This document shows, piece by piece, positions 25,814-33,950 of a stretch of DNA of 64,000 nucleotides. Origin of the DNA: Streptomyces sp. ITFR-16 (lineage in GTDB: Bacteria > Actinomycetota > Actinomycetes > Streptomycetales > Streptomycetaceae); contig NZ_CP134609.1 of NCBI RefSeq assembly GCF_031844705.1, positions 4,712,001-4,776,000 on the forward strand. Direction: 5' to 3'. How positions within the stretch are numbered: the first letter of the stretch is position 1; each line of letters starts with the position of its first letter. Below the pieces are notes generated by a model, which was given only the letters and a program-made list of their open reading frames with translations, was not told where the DNA came from and searched no databases. The translations under genes and the position numbers were made by a program.

Positions 25814-26584
25814 TCAGTCCAGGCGGCGCGGGGTCCCGAGGAGCCCGGCCTCGATGTCGGTCGGCTGGAGCTTGACCAGCTTCCGGTGCCGGGGCGTGCA
25901 CCACAGCACCATGTCGTCGCCGAGTCCGGGCAGCGCCTCCGCCTGGGCCCGGGGGAGTTGCAGCAGCCGGCCGAGGACCGCGGCCTCCTCCGGGGAGACC
26001 CGCTGGATGCCGATCAGTCCCGCGTTCTCGACCAGCCTCGGCGCCGACGGGCCCAGAAAGGGGAGCAGCGTCAGCACGGACTGCCACGGTCCGGGGGCCA
26101 GCCGGCTGCGCGGCGGGCGCATGCCGCAGTCCCGTACGACCAGGACGGGGCTGGTGATCGACGCACCCTGCGGACCCACCTGCTTGACGTCGTGCAGCGT
26201 CATGCACTGCTGCCCGCCGCCCGCGGCCTGCGCGAGGCCCGTCCACGCCTGCGGCCGGCCCGTCTCGACGGCGACGCGCGCACCGGTGCCGGCCGTGCGC
26301 AGGGCCAGCACCTGCGTCGTCCACAGACTGCCGATGAGCACGACATCGAGCTGGACGGGGCGGAAGAGGCCGAGGACGGCGGGCTGCCGCTTCGCGTCGA
26401 CGCCCGCCACCACCCCGTCGTCGCCGAGCGGCAGGGAGAGCGCGCCGAGCTGCTCCGCGGGCAGTACGTGCCGGTCGCGGCGGGGGCCGAGCAGCCCGAA
26501 CCCCGCCTTGATCCGTCCGGCCGCCGCCGGAGCGGGAGCCGTCGGCCCGGTGGTGGAGCCGGGTGTCGTACGGGGCGTGGTCAA
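25814..26584 (-). CDS. Type VII secretion locus protein of unknown function
   Basis: The 256-residue product is not a family I can name. It starts with a Thr/Pro/Ala-rich stretch, then GRIKAGFGLLGPRRDRHVL, and has a mixed alpha/beta soluble look with ADNA-free, hydrophobic beta stretches (VVLIGSLWTTQVLAL). It ends VKLQPTDIEAGLLGTP. The TTG at 26584 is chosen because GGAGG lies just five bases upstream and it overlaps the eccE stop (TTGA). Translational coupling to eccE suggests it works with the secretion complex, perhaps as a cytoplasmic partner of EccE. It converges on fbiC with 12 bp between the stops. Confidence 0.7.
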   Translation of the reverse strand: MTTPRTTPGSTTGPTAPAPAAAGRIKAGFGLLGPRRDRHVLPAEQLGALSLPLGDDGVVAGVDAKRQPAVLGLFRPVQLDVVLIGSLWTTQVLALRTAGTGARVAVETGRPQAWTGLAQAAGGGQQCMTLHDVKQVGPQGASITSPVLVVRDCGMRPPRSRLAPGPWQSVLTLLPFLGPSAPRLVENAGLIGIQRVSPEEAAVLGRLLQLPRAQAEALPGLGDDMVLWCTPRHRKLVKLQPTDIEAGLLGTPRRLD

Positions 26585-27819
26585 CGGGTACCTCCGAGGG
26601 GCAAGGTGGCCAGCACACCGGGCAGCTGTTCGCGGTCGAGCCGCACGAGGCTGACCTTCACGCCCCGTGCGGCACGTTCCAACTGGCGCCTCACGGACAC
26701 TAGTTCGTCGCTCCCGGACGCGGTGAGGCGGACATATCCGCTGAGTGCCGGTGCGCCGCCCGTCCCGCGCGACACCGCCAGGCTGAAGGTGCTGGCCAGC
26801 GCCGGCATCGACGTCAGGAGCGCCACCAGCTGTGCCGTGGGTACCGCGTCCGCGCCCAGGTGCGGCCAGCGGCCGACCCAGTAGGTCGTGTGCCAGCGGT
26901 CGTCGCAGCGCCAAGCGCGCGCGGACTCCGCAGTGCGCCGCGTCGCCACGTCCGCGCGTACCGCCACCGCGCTGGCCTGCGGATTCACCCCGGCCGATGT
27001 CGCCAGGGCGGATGTCACCTGCGCCTCGGTCAGTACCGAGGCGTCGAACCCGGCCGCCGCCAGCCGGCTCGCGAGCTGATCCGTGGCCCGCAGCAGCGCG
27101 CGCTGTGCGCCGCCGATCCCGCCGCCGCGTGCGCTCACCGCCTCCGGACACAGCTCCGGATCGAGCTTCAGCGCGATCCACGTCAGCCGGATCGAGGGGG
27201 TGCCCACCTGGGCCTGGAGCGGCGCGTACGAGCGTGCCGCCGCGGCCTGCGGGGGCAGGTGCGGACCGGGAGCGGGCTGCGTGTGCTGTACGACCTGGAC
27301 GGACTCCAGCCGGATGTCGTCCACCTCCAGGGCGTCGTGCAGCAGCCCGAGTTCCAGAGGCTGCGCGTTCCGGGCCATCCGCAGCGGCTCGTCCCGCGGC
27401 TGGACGAGCAGCAGGGCGGTGAGGAACGTCCCGTCGCCCACCATCCCGACACCGCGTTCACGCTGCCGGTCGGTGTACGTGTACGTCCGCAAGGCGGTCT
27501 CGCACTCGACGACCGGCGCCAGCGTGGGATCGACCCCCTCCGCGGACCACGGCCGTCGTGCCGACCTCAGCCGGGCGCGCAGCGCCATGACGGTGTTCAG
27601 CCACTCCAGCACCGGCCGTCCCCGGCGCCGCAGAACGGCCAGTACCACCAGCGCGGCCGCGACCACGCCCATCGGCACCAGCAGCATCCTGTCCGTCACC
27701 CACGCGATCAGCATCAGCGCGCCGGCGACCTCCACCAGCACCACCTGGTGCAGCCGCACTCCGCCGATCCGCCCCGGCTGCGGGTGCACACTCATCACTG
27801 CGGTCGTCGTGCTGCTCAT
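26581..27819 (-). CDS. eccE: Type VII secretion membrane protein EccE
   Basis: The 412-residue product has two N-terminal hydrophobic helices (around residues 25-60: VLVEVAGALMLIAWV and LLVPMGVVAAALVVLAVL) and a soluble C-terminal domain with YTYTDRQRERGVGMVGDG and WRCDDRWHTTYWVGRWP. The layout matches actinobacterial EccE, a peripheral component of the ESX inner-membrane complex. It lies divergent from eccB across a 255-bp gap that must hold both promoters. Start ATG 27819. Confidence 0.85.
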   Translation of the reverse strand: MSSTTTAVMSVHPQPGRIGGVRLHQVVLVEVAGALMLIAWVTDRMLLVPMGVVAAALVVLAVLRRRGRPVLEWLNTVMALRARLRSARRPWSAEGVDPTLAPVVECETALRTYTYTDRQRERGVGMVGDGTFLTALLLVQPRDEPLRMARNAQPLELGLLHDALEVDDIRLESVQVVQHTQPAPGPHLPPQAAAARSYAPLQAQVGTPSIRLTWIALKLDPELCPEAVSARGGGIGGAQRALLRATDQLASRLAAAGFDASVLTEAQVTSALATSAGVNPQASAVAVRADVATRRTAESARAWRCDDRWHTTYWVGRWPHLGADAVPTAQLVALLTSMPALASTFSLAVSRGTGGAPALSGYVRLTASGSDELVSVRRQLERAARGVKVSLVRLDREQLPGVLATLPLGGTR

Positions 27820-28074
27820 CCCCCGGTATGTCCCCTCCGTGTCACGGCACTACGGCGTGTGCGAGCCGGACGCCCTCGGCACAGCGGCCCGCGATCGCCC
27901 ACTGTCCCACGCCCGGCAGGGCGAGGATCGAACGGGGGTTCTCGGCACGCCCGGCCGGGCAGGAGCGTCGGCCTGTCCCGGGAAGCACGTACCCGCACGG
28001 CGGCGAAAGAGTATCGACGGGCATAGTGGGTGCGGCTCGCGAGGCATCTACAACCACGGGGAGAAGTAGGGCAG

Positions 28075-29625
28075 ATGGCATCACGGCGGGACGAACTCAA
28101 CGCCTACACCTTCGCGAAGAAGCGGCTGGTCGCCGCCTTTCTGCAACCGTCCCCGGCCGGGACGGACGAGGCCGCGCCACGCCCGCTGCGCGCCGTGGTG
28201 CCCGGAGCGGTCGTGGGGGCGCTGCTACTGGCGGGCTTCGGGGCCTGGGGCATCTTCAAGCCCAAGGTTCCCGACGGCTGGGACACCCCCGGTGCCCATG
28301 TCATCGTCGGCAGTGAGTCCACGACCCGCTACGTCGTGCTGGAGACCAAGGGCGTCAAGCGTCTGCACCCGGTGCTGAACTTCTCCTCGGCGAAGCTGCT
28401 GCTGGACCCGCAGAGCTCCTCGGTGACGCAGGTGCCCGAGTCCGAACTCGACAGCGGCAAGCTGCAACGGGGCCCCATGCTCGGCATACCGTACGCACCC
28501 GACCGGCTGCCCAGCGCGGATGAGGCGGGGCGCAGCAAGCTCTGGGCGGTCTGCGAGCAGCCGGGCGCCGGGTCGGGCGACACCGTCCAGAAGGCGGTGT
28601 TCCTGCTCGCCGACCGCGAGGCGGACAAGGTCGGCGGCAAGCGGCGGCTGCGCGACGGCCAGGCTCTCTACGTCGAGGCGGACGGCGGCGACGGCACCCG
28701 CTACCTGGTGGACGCGGACGGCACGCGGCATGCCATCGGGACCACCGGCGGCGACAAGCCCTCGGCCCGTGACGAGGTGCTGCGGCGCTCGCTGTTCAGC
28801 GAGGGCGCCCGGCCGCAGAAAGTCACCGATGACTGGCTCGGCACTCTGCACGACGGTTCCGCCATCGACTTCCCGAAGCTGCCCGGCAGGACCGGCGACC
28901 CGGCCGGTGTGGATGGCCTGGACCCCCGCCTGAACAAGGTGGGCACGGTGCTCAAGGCCGTCGCCGGTACGGGGATGCAGCACTACGTCGTGCTGCCGGG
29001 CGCCGTCGCGCCCGTCTCCGACCTGGTCGCCCGGCTGCTCCTGACGAGCCCGGAGGCGGAGGTGCTGGCCCAGAAGGCACAGGCCGCCGAGGTCGCCCCG
29101 CAGTCCTTCACCTCCTCGCCGGACGAGTTCTACGCGTCGAAGGGCTGGCCCAAGAGCGTCCCGGCCCAGGCCAATGACACGGTCGTCGCGACCGGGACCG
29201 TCTGCAACGTGCTGCACGGGGTCGACTCCAAGGGCGTGCCCAGGCTGACGACCTGGGCCGGTACCCGCTACCCGGTGAGCTTCCTGGACGGCGCCACCAG
29301 CGCGTACGTGACCCCGGGCAGCGGTGTGCTGTACCGGCAGTTCAGCGGGGCGTCGCCGGGCACCGGGTCGATCTTCCTGGTGACGGACACCGGGCTGCGG
29401 TACGCCGTGCAGACCAACAACGACAGCAGCGCCGGCCCCTCGAAGATCGGTGAGAGCGCGGAGCCCGAGTCACCCGAGGAGCGGATCGCCGAGGTCAACA
29501 AGGCGCAGATCAGGCTCGGGTACAAGGACGTGAAGCCGCTGCCGGTGCCGGAGAACTGGTCGAGTCTGCTGCCCAAGGGGCCCCGCCTCGACACCAACAG
29601 CGCCAAGCAGCCGCAGAGTTCCTGA
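28075..29625 (+). CDS. eccB: Type VII secretion protein EccB
   Basis: The 516-residue product starts with the EccB hallmark ASRRDELNAYTFAKKRLVAA. It has a single membrane helix near residues 43-60 and a large extracytoplasmic domain of repeated beta units (for example YVVLETKGVKRLHPVLNF and RYLVDADGTRHAIG). EccB is a core subunit of the ESX membrane complex, and its outer part faces the cell wall. It opens the plus-strand operon and is followed after 24 bp by a mycosin gene. Confidence 0.93.
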   Translation: MASRRDELNAYTFAKKRLVAAFLQPSPAGTDEAAPRPLRAVVPGAVVGALLLAGFGAWGIFKPKVPDGWDTPGAHVIVGSESTTRYVVLETKGVKRLHPVLNFSSAKLLLDPQSSSVTQVPESELDSGKLQRGPMLGIPYAPDRLPSADEAGRSKLWAVCEQPGAGSGDTVQKAVFLLADREADKVGGKRRLRDGQALYVEADGGDGTRYLVDADGTRHAIGTTGGDKPSARDEVLRRSLFSEGARPQKVTDDWLGTLHDGSAIDFPKLPGRTGDPAGVDGLDPRLNKVGTVLKAVAGTGMQHYVVLPGAVAPVSDLVARLLLTSPEAEVLAQKAQAAEVAPQSFTSSPDEFYASKGWPKSVPAQANDTVVATGTVCNVLHGVDSKGVPRLTTWAGTRYPVSFLDGATSAYVTPGSGVLYRQFSGASPGTGSIFLVTDTGLRYAVQTNNDSSAGPSKIGESAEPESPEERIAEVNKAQIRLGYKDVKPLPVPENWSSLLPKGPRLDTNSAKQPQSS

Positions 29626-29649
29626 CGACGGATGAGGGGGAAGCGCGAA

Positions 29650-30960
29650 ATGATCAACCTCGCTGTATTCCGTTGCCAGGCTCCTTCCGGAGTTCGTTCC
29701 GTATCTCGTCCTCCGGTTCGTTCCGCAGCCGCCGTACTGCTTCTGACATGCGCGGCAAGTGTTGTTCTGTCGGCATTTCCGGCGGTGCCCGCGGCGGCCG
29801 AGGGTTCCGTTCCGCAAACGGGCGCCGAGGGCAGCGGCGAGTGCACGTTCCCGATGCCGGAGCAGATCCAGGGCCGCCCCTGGTCGCTCCAGCGGCTGGT
29901 CTTCGACCAGCTCTGGCAGGACACCAAGGGCAAGGGCGTCCGGGTCGCGGTGATCGACACCGGGGTGGACACCGCCAACCCCCAGCTGAAGTCCGCCGTC
30001 GACCGGAGCTCCGGCACAGACCTGCTCCCGCCGCTGAACCCGGACGGTACGAAGGCCAAGGGCAAGGCCAGGCGGGGCGACGGCACGACCGACGTCGTCG
30101 GCCACGGCACCAAGGTCGCCGGCATCATCGCGGCCCGCCCGCGCACCGGCACCGGCTTCGTGGGCATCGCCCCCGAGGCGACGATCGTCCCCATCCGGCA
30201 GAACGACGACAAGGGCAACGGCACCGCCGCGACGATGGCCGAGGCGATCCGACACGCCATCAAGGAGAACGCCCGGGTCATCAACATCTCGCAGGACACC
30301 GCCAAGCCCCTGCCGGCCGACTCCGACCTGGAGCGCGCGGTGCGCGAGGCCTTGAAGGACGACATCGTGGTGGTCGCCTCCGCGGGCAACGACGGGCTCA
30401 CCGCCGAGGTCAAGAAGACGTACCCGGCGGCGTACCCGGGCGTGCTGGCGGTGGCGGCGTCGGACCGCAACGACGAGCGGGCGCCGTTCTCCCAGACCGG
30501 TGACTTCGTCGGGGTCGCGGCGCCGGGCGTCGACATGGTGTCCACCGTGCCGAAGGGAGGCCAGTGCGTCGACAACGGCACCAGCTTCTCGGCGCCGTAC
30601 GTCGCCGGCGTGGCCGCCCTCATCCGGGCCGAGCACCCGCGCTGGACGCAGGCCCAGGTGGTGGCCCAGATCGAGCAGACGGCCGAGCGCGCGGTGAACG
30701 GCCGGGACGACTTCATCGGCTGGGGGGTGGTGGACCCGGTGCGTGCCCTCACCGACGACGAGCACCCGGTGAACGCGCCCACTCCGGACCGCGCGGTCTC
30801 GGACGGTCCTGCGGGGCCGGAACCGGTGGCGCTCCAGCTGCGTGAAACCAGGCGGGAACGGATGGCTCGGATCTCGTCCTACGTGCTGGCCACGACGGGG
30901 CTCCTCGTCGCGGTGGTCGCGGGAGTCGCGGTCTTGGCGCGGGGCCGGAGCCGTCCGTGA
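29650..30960 (+). CDS. mycP: Mycosin MycP, subtilisin-like protease of the type VII system (first copy)
   Basis: The 436-residue product has a signal peptide (basic start, hydrophobic core VLLLTCAASVVLSAF, Ala-rich cleavage region). It has the S8 triad Asp in VAVIDTGVD, His in VGHGTKVAGI and Ser in NGTSFSAPYVAG, and a C-terminal membrane anchor (YVLATTGLLVAVVAGVAVLA). Mycosins stabilise the ESX complex and process substrates outside the membrane. ATG 29650 is preferred over 29632 because AGGGGGAAG precedes it. A second mycosin gene lies 4 kb downstream, so the locus carries two. Confidence 0.92.
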   Translation: MINLAVFRCQAPSGVRSVSRPPVRSAAAVLLLTCAASVVLSAFPAVPAAAEGSVPQTGAEGSGECTFPMPEQIQGRPWSLQRLVFDQLWQDTKGKGVRVAVIDTGVDTANPQLKSAVDRSSGTDLLPPLNPDGTKAKGKARRGDGTTDVVGHGTKVAGIIAARPRTGTGFVGIAPEATIVPIRQNDDKGNGTAATMAEAIRHAIKENARVINISQDTAKPLPADSDLERAVREALKDDIVVVASAGNDGLTAEVKKTYPAAYPGVLAVAASDRNDERAPFSQTGDFVGVAAPGVDMVSTVPKGGQCVDNGTSFSAPYVAGVAALIRAEHPRWTQAQVVAQIEQTAERAVNGRDDFIGWGVVDPVRALTDDEHPVNAPTPDRAVSDGPAGPEPVALQLRETRRERMARISSYVLATTGLLVAVVAGVAVLARGRSRP

Positions 30961-30976
30961 ATAGGTGAAGGAAAAA

Positions 30977-31003
30977 CAACTTGCTGCAAACGAAAGCAAG
31001 TTG
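30977..31003. other. Inverted repeat CAACTTGC / GCAAGTTG in the leader of the WXG100 genes
   Basis: Perfect 8-bp arms with an 11-base A-rich loop lie in an unusually AT-rich stretch between the mycP stop and the WXG100 start at 31117. It may be an operator, a leader hairpin or a weak terminator for mycP. The AT-rich 30960-31060 segment is also the best candidate for a promoter of the secreted-protein genes. Confidence 0.5.
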
Positions 31004-31116
31004 GAATCGTTGGCCATCGCAGTTAAAGTGACAGTCGCAAATATGCGGTCCGATCCGGACGCGCTGGCCGGCGGCCCGACAGCCCGCAACATCCAATTCA
31101 TGGGGGAAGATGCGCT

Positions 31117-31467
31117 ATGGGAGACAAGCTCAAGCTTTCAGCCGGAGAGATCAACCAGCTGATCAAGGATCTCGGCCACATGCAGGACACGCTGGAGAGC
31201 AGGATCACCGCGCTCAACGCGGTCATCGACTCCGTCGAAGGCCACTGGAAGGGCGTCGCGGCCAACGCGTACAACGGCCTCCAGACGCAGGTGAACCTTG
31301 ACGTGCGCAACCTGAAAGAGCTCCTGGCGTTCACCCACGAGGCCGTCCAGATGAGCCGCGACGGCTTCGACGCCGAGGAGGTCGAGCGTCTGAACAGCTT
31401 CAAGGGCATCGACGGCGTCGACCACACGGGCAGCAACGGCATCCTGGACCGGTTCCAGGTCTCGTAA
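31117..31467 (+). CDS. WXG100-family type VII protein (EsxB/EsxA-like)
   Basis: The 116-residue, largely helical protein has the central W-x-G turn in SVEGHWKGVAANAYNGLQ (near residues 40-55), typical of two-helix ESX proteins that form dimers and leave the cell through EccC. It is followed after 57 bp by another WXG100 gene, the usual esxBA pairing. GGGGGAAG precedes the ATG at 31117. It is slightly longer than the 100-residue norm because of a C-terminal tail. Confidence 0.88.
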   Translation: MGDKLKLSAGEINQLIKDLGHMQDTLESRITALNAVIDSVEGHWKGVAANAYNGLQTQVNLDVRNLKELLAFTHEAVQMSRDGFDAEEVERLNSFKGIDGVDHTGSNGILDRFQVS

Positions 31468-31524
31468 CAGCCGGCCCGGCCCGTCCCGTCCTCATTCCGC
31501 ACCTTCGCGTCAGGAGACCGTTCC

Positions 31525-31806
31525 ATGGAGATCACGTACTCCGGGGTCGTCGAGGCCTCTAACCAGGTCAAGACCACCGCCAACACCATCAAGGGCCAGC
31601 TGGACGATCTGAACCGCCGGGTCAAGGCCGTCGTCGCCACCTGGGACGGTGAGACCCAGCGCGCGTTCTACGACCGCCACAGCGGCTGGGACGTCAAGGT
31701 CAACCACATGCACGACACGCTGCTGAAGATCTCGACCAAGCTCATGGAAGCGACCGAGGGCTACCACGCCAACGACCTGGCGCAGTCCCGCCGCTTCCAC
31801 GGCTGA
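31525..31806 (+). CDS. WXG100-family type VII protein (EsxA/EsxB-like)
   Basis: The 93-residue two-helix protein has W-x-G in AVVATWDGETQRAFYD and a C-terminal type VII secretion motif Y-x-x-x-D (GYHANDLA), which in mycobacteria is recognised by EccC. It is paired with the preceding WXG100 gene and probably forms the secreted heterodimer. An AGGAGA ribosome site lies upstream. A strong RNA hairpin follows within 40 bp of its stop. Confidence 0.9.
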   Translation: MEITYSGVVEASNQVKTTANTIKGQLDDLNRRVKAVVATWDGETQRAFYDRHSGWDVKVNHMHDTLLKISTKLMEATEGYHANDLAQSRRFHG

Positions 31807-31843
31807 CCCAGGCGCAGATGAACCACAACGGAACCGGCACGCC

Positions 31844-31880
31844 GTGGGTGCGGGGCGCGGACACCGCGTCCCGCACCCAC
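31844..31880. other. Strong hairpin (17-bp stem) after the WXG100 pair
   Basis: The arms 31844-31860 and 31864-31880 are complementary at all but one position (one G/T pairing) around a 3-base loop. There is no U-run, so it may act as partial terminator or as an mRNA end that protects the WXG100 messages, giving more of the small secreted proteins than of the downstream genes. A competing pairing with 31890-31897 is possible. Confidence 0.65.
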
Positions 31881-31917
31881 GCCTGCGGGCCCACGGCACT
31901 CTAGGGGAGGCGTTTCC

Positions 31918-32403
31918 ATGGGATCCCATCTTCCGGACGACCCGCCGCTGCCCGACAACGGCGAGGGCAAGGGCGCCCCGGACCTGGACACGCCGAGCGA
32001 GTCCCTGAAGAGCTTCAAGACGCGGGTGGACAAGCTCCTCACCGCGCTCGACGGCTCGCCGGCCGCACACACCCGCATCACCGAGCAGAAGGTCACCGTC
32101 GCCGCGTACGGCACGGGCTTCCCGGAGGCCACCGGGCTCTCCGGCGCCTATGACCTGGTACACACGCGCCTGACCGAGCTCTCCAAGACGCTCGGCGAGC
32201 AGTTGGAGGCGATGGGCATCACGGTCGACCTGGCCGACCGCGGGTACCAGAACGTCGACCAGGAGTACGCGGAGCGCCTCCAGGCCATCCAGAAGCGCGT
32301 CGAGGTCAGCTACCGGAAGCCGGGTACGGACCCGGAGACCGGACTGCCGAAGGACGACAGGCCCGACGACACGGGCTCGTCCAGCGGCCAGGACGGCCTG
32401 TAG
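31918..32403 (+). CDS. Type VII locus helical protein, unknown function
   Basis: The 161-residue product has a charged, disordered N-terminus (GSHLPDDPPLPDNGEG), a middle with long amphipathic helices (ESLKSFKTRVDKLLTAL and HTRLTELSKTLGEQLEAM), and an acidic/serine tail. I do not recognise the family. The helical hairpin layout resembles WXG100 proteins without a clear W-x-G. It lies between the WXG100 pair and a larger WXG protein, so it may be a secreted partner or chaperone for the larger one. AGGGGAGG precedes the ATG. Confidence 0.65.
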   Translation: MGSHLPDDPPLPDNGEGKGAPDLDTPSESLKSFKTRVDKLLTALDGSPAAHTRITEQKVTVAAYGTGFPEATGLSGAYDLVHTRLTELSKTLGEQLEAMGITVDLADRGYQNVDQEYAERLQAIQKRVEVSYRKPGTDPETGLPKDDRPDDTGSSSGQDGL

Positions 32404-32435
32404 GCACGTGAAGTGAACGGGGGAGAGGGATAACC

Positions 32436-33896
32436 ATGGGGGACAAGGGCAAACTGCCGCCGCTCAACGCCTGCTACCTCACGACGGACTTCGAGAACAT
32501 GTCGTACGAGGACATGCTCGCCATGGTCCGCAGCGTTGACCCCACGGCGATCATGGGCCGCGGTACGGCGCTGATCGACGCGCAGACCGAGATAGAGAAG
32601 ATCGGCACCGAGCTGAAGGAACATGTCAGCCGCACCACTTGGAAGGGCAAGGGCGGCGACGCCTTCCGCGAGTGGGGCGACGACTTCGCCAAGGAGACCA
32701 TCAAGCTGGCCGACTACGCCGGCGCCGCGGGCACCTCGCTGCAGACGGCCGGCCAGGCGCTCAGCGAGGTCAGCAAGGTCATCCAGGGCCACTCCGACGC
32801 CACGTCCGTGTGCTACGCGGACGAGGCGAAGGAGAAGGCCCGGCTCGAGGCCGTTGACAAGGCGCGCAACGAGGCGATTCCGCAGATGAACAAGCTCGCC
32901 TCGTACTACATAATGGCGCAGCAGACGATCTCCTCGCAGGAGGAGCCGGTCTTCAAGCCGCTGCCGGAGGCGGTGCTGCCCAAGAGCCCGGTCGACGGCG
33001 GGAAGACGAGCTACGGGGGATCTTCCGGGGGCAACCCCGCCATTCACTCGGTGTCCGGTGTGCCGAGCACAGGGGGCTCGGTCGGCCACCACTCCGTCAC
33101 CGTGCAGCCTGTTGACGGTGGTTCGTCCTCCGTCGCCGGCGTGTCCACCCACACGCCGCATCACGTGGGCGTGGATCCTGTGGTGCCCGACACCACCGAC
33201 AACACCGGCACCGACATCGACACCGTGACGATGCCGGAGGCCCCGCCGGTCACGGCGACCCCGCCCACGAGCGGTCCTCCGGTCACTCCGGTCGGCGGTG
33301 GCGGGCAGAACACCGTCCCGCCCGTGGTCCTGCCCCCGCAGCCGCTCCCGACCGGCCCCGGAGACCGGCGGACGATGCCCGTCGGTCCTGGCGTCGACGG
33401 GAACCGGCGCACCATTCCGGTCTCCCCGGTGGGCAGGGGCGGCGGCGAGAGCGTCCGTACCCCCGGCATCCACGGCGGTACGCCGGGCCGGCCCTTGACC
33501 GGCCCTGTCGCGGGCGGACAACGCGGCACGGTCATCGGCAGCGAGCGTCCGACGGCCGGCCGCTCGATGATGGGCGGTCACGGTGTGGGCGCGGTCGGCT
33601 CGCCCGCGGGGCGTGGCGGAGCCGGCGGTTCGCGGCGCCTGGTCACCGAGTCCGGCGCCGCAGTGCGGGAAGCGCGCGGTATCGGTGCGGGGCGGGAGTT
33701 CACGCCCGGCGGCAGCGGCCTCGTCCGCGAAACCGCGCGCCCGGGTGCCATGGGTCCGATGGGCGGTGCGATGGGCGGGTCCCAAAGCGCTCGCAGGCGT
33801 CCCAAGCGGCGCGACGGCGAGAACCCGGACTACCTCGAAGAGGACGAGGAGACCTGGGCCACGGGGGACGACGTGGTCCCGCCCGTGATCGACTAG
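32436..33896 (+). CDS. Large WXG-domain type VII protein with Pro/Gly-rich tail
   Basis: The 486-residue product starts with a helical N-terminal domain of about 170 residues containing the W-x-G turn in SRTTWKGKGGDAFREWGDD. A long Pro/Gly/Thr/Arg-rich, probably disordered region follows (residues about 185-450). It ends with a distinct acidic tail, RRDGENPDYLEEDEETW then VVPPVID. The shape recalls PPE-like or LXG-like type VII substrates, with a helical secretion head and variable body. The ending may be a docking signal. It is translated with the adjacent gene set, and GGGGGAGAGGG precedes the ATG. Function is unknown. Confidence 0.75.
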   Translation: MGDKGKLPPLNACYLTTDFENMSYEDMLAMVRSVDPTAIMGRGTALIDAQTEIEKIGTELKEHVSRTTWKGKGGDAFREWGDDFAKETIKLADYAGAAGTSLQTAGQALSEVSKVIQGHSDATSVCYADEAKEKARLEAVDKARNEAIPQMNKLASYYIMAQQTISSQEEPVFKPLPEAVLPKSPVDGGKTSYGGSSGGNPAIHSVSGVPSTGGSVGHHSVTVQPVDGGSSSVAGVSTHTPHHVGVDPVVPDTTDNTGTDIDTVTMPEAPPVTATPPTSGPPVTPVGGGGQNTVPPVVLPPQPLPTGPGDRRTMPVGPGVDGNRRTIPVSPVGRGGGESVRTPGIHGGTPGRPLTGPVAGGQRGTVIGSERPTAGRSMMGGHGVGAVGSPAGRGGAGGSRRLVTESGAAVREARGIGAGREFTPGGSGLVRETARPGAMGPMGGAMGGSQSARRRPKRRDGENPDYLEEDEETWATGDDVVPPVID

Positions 33897-33950
33897 CAGC
33901 CGGTATACGAGCACCGCACCGGTGGGGCGGACAGAATACGAGTGGGTGGC

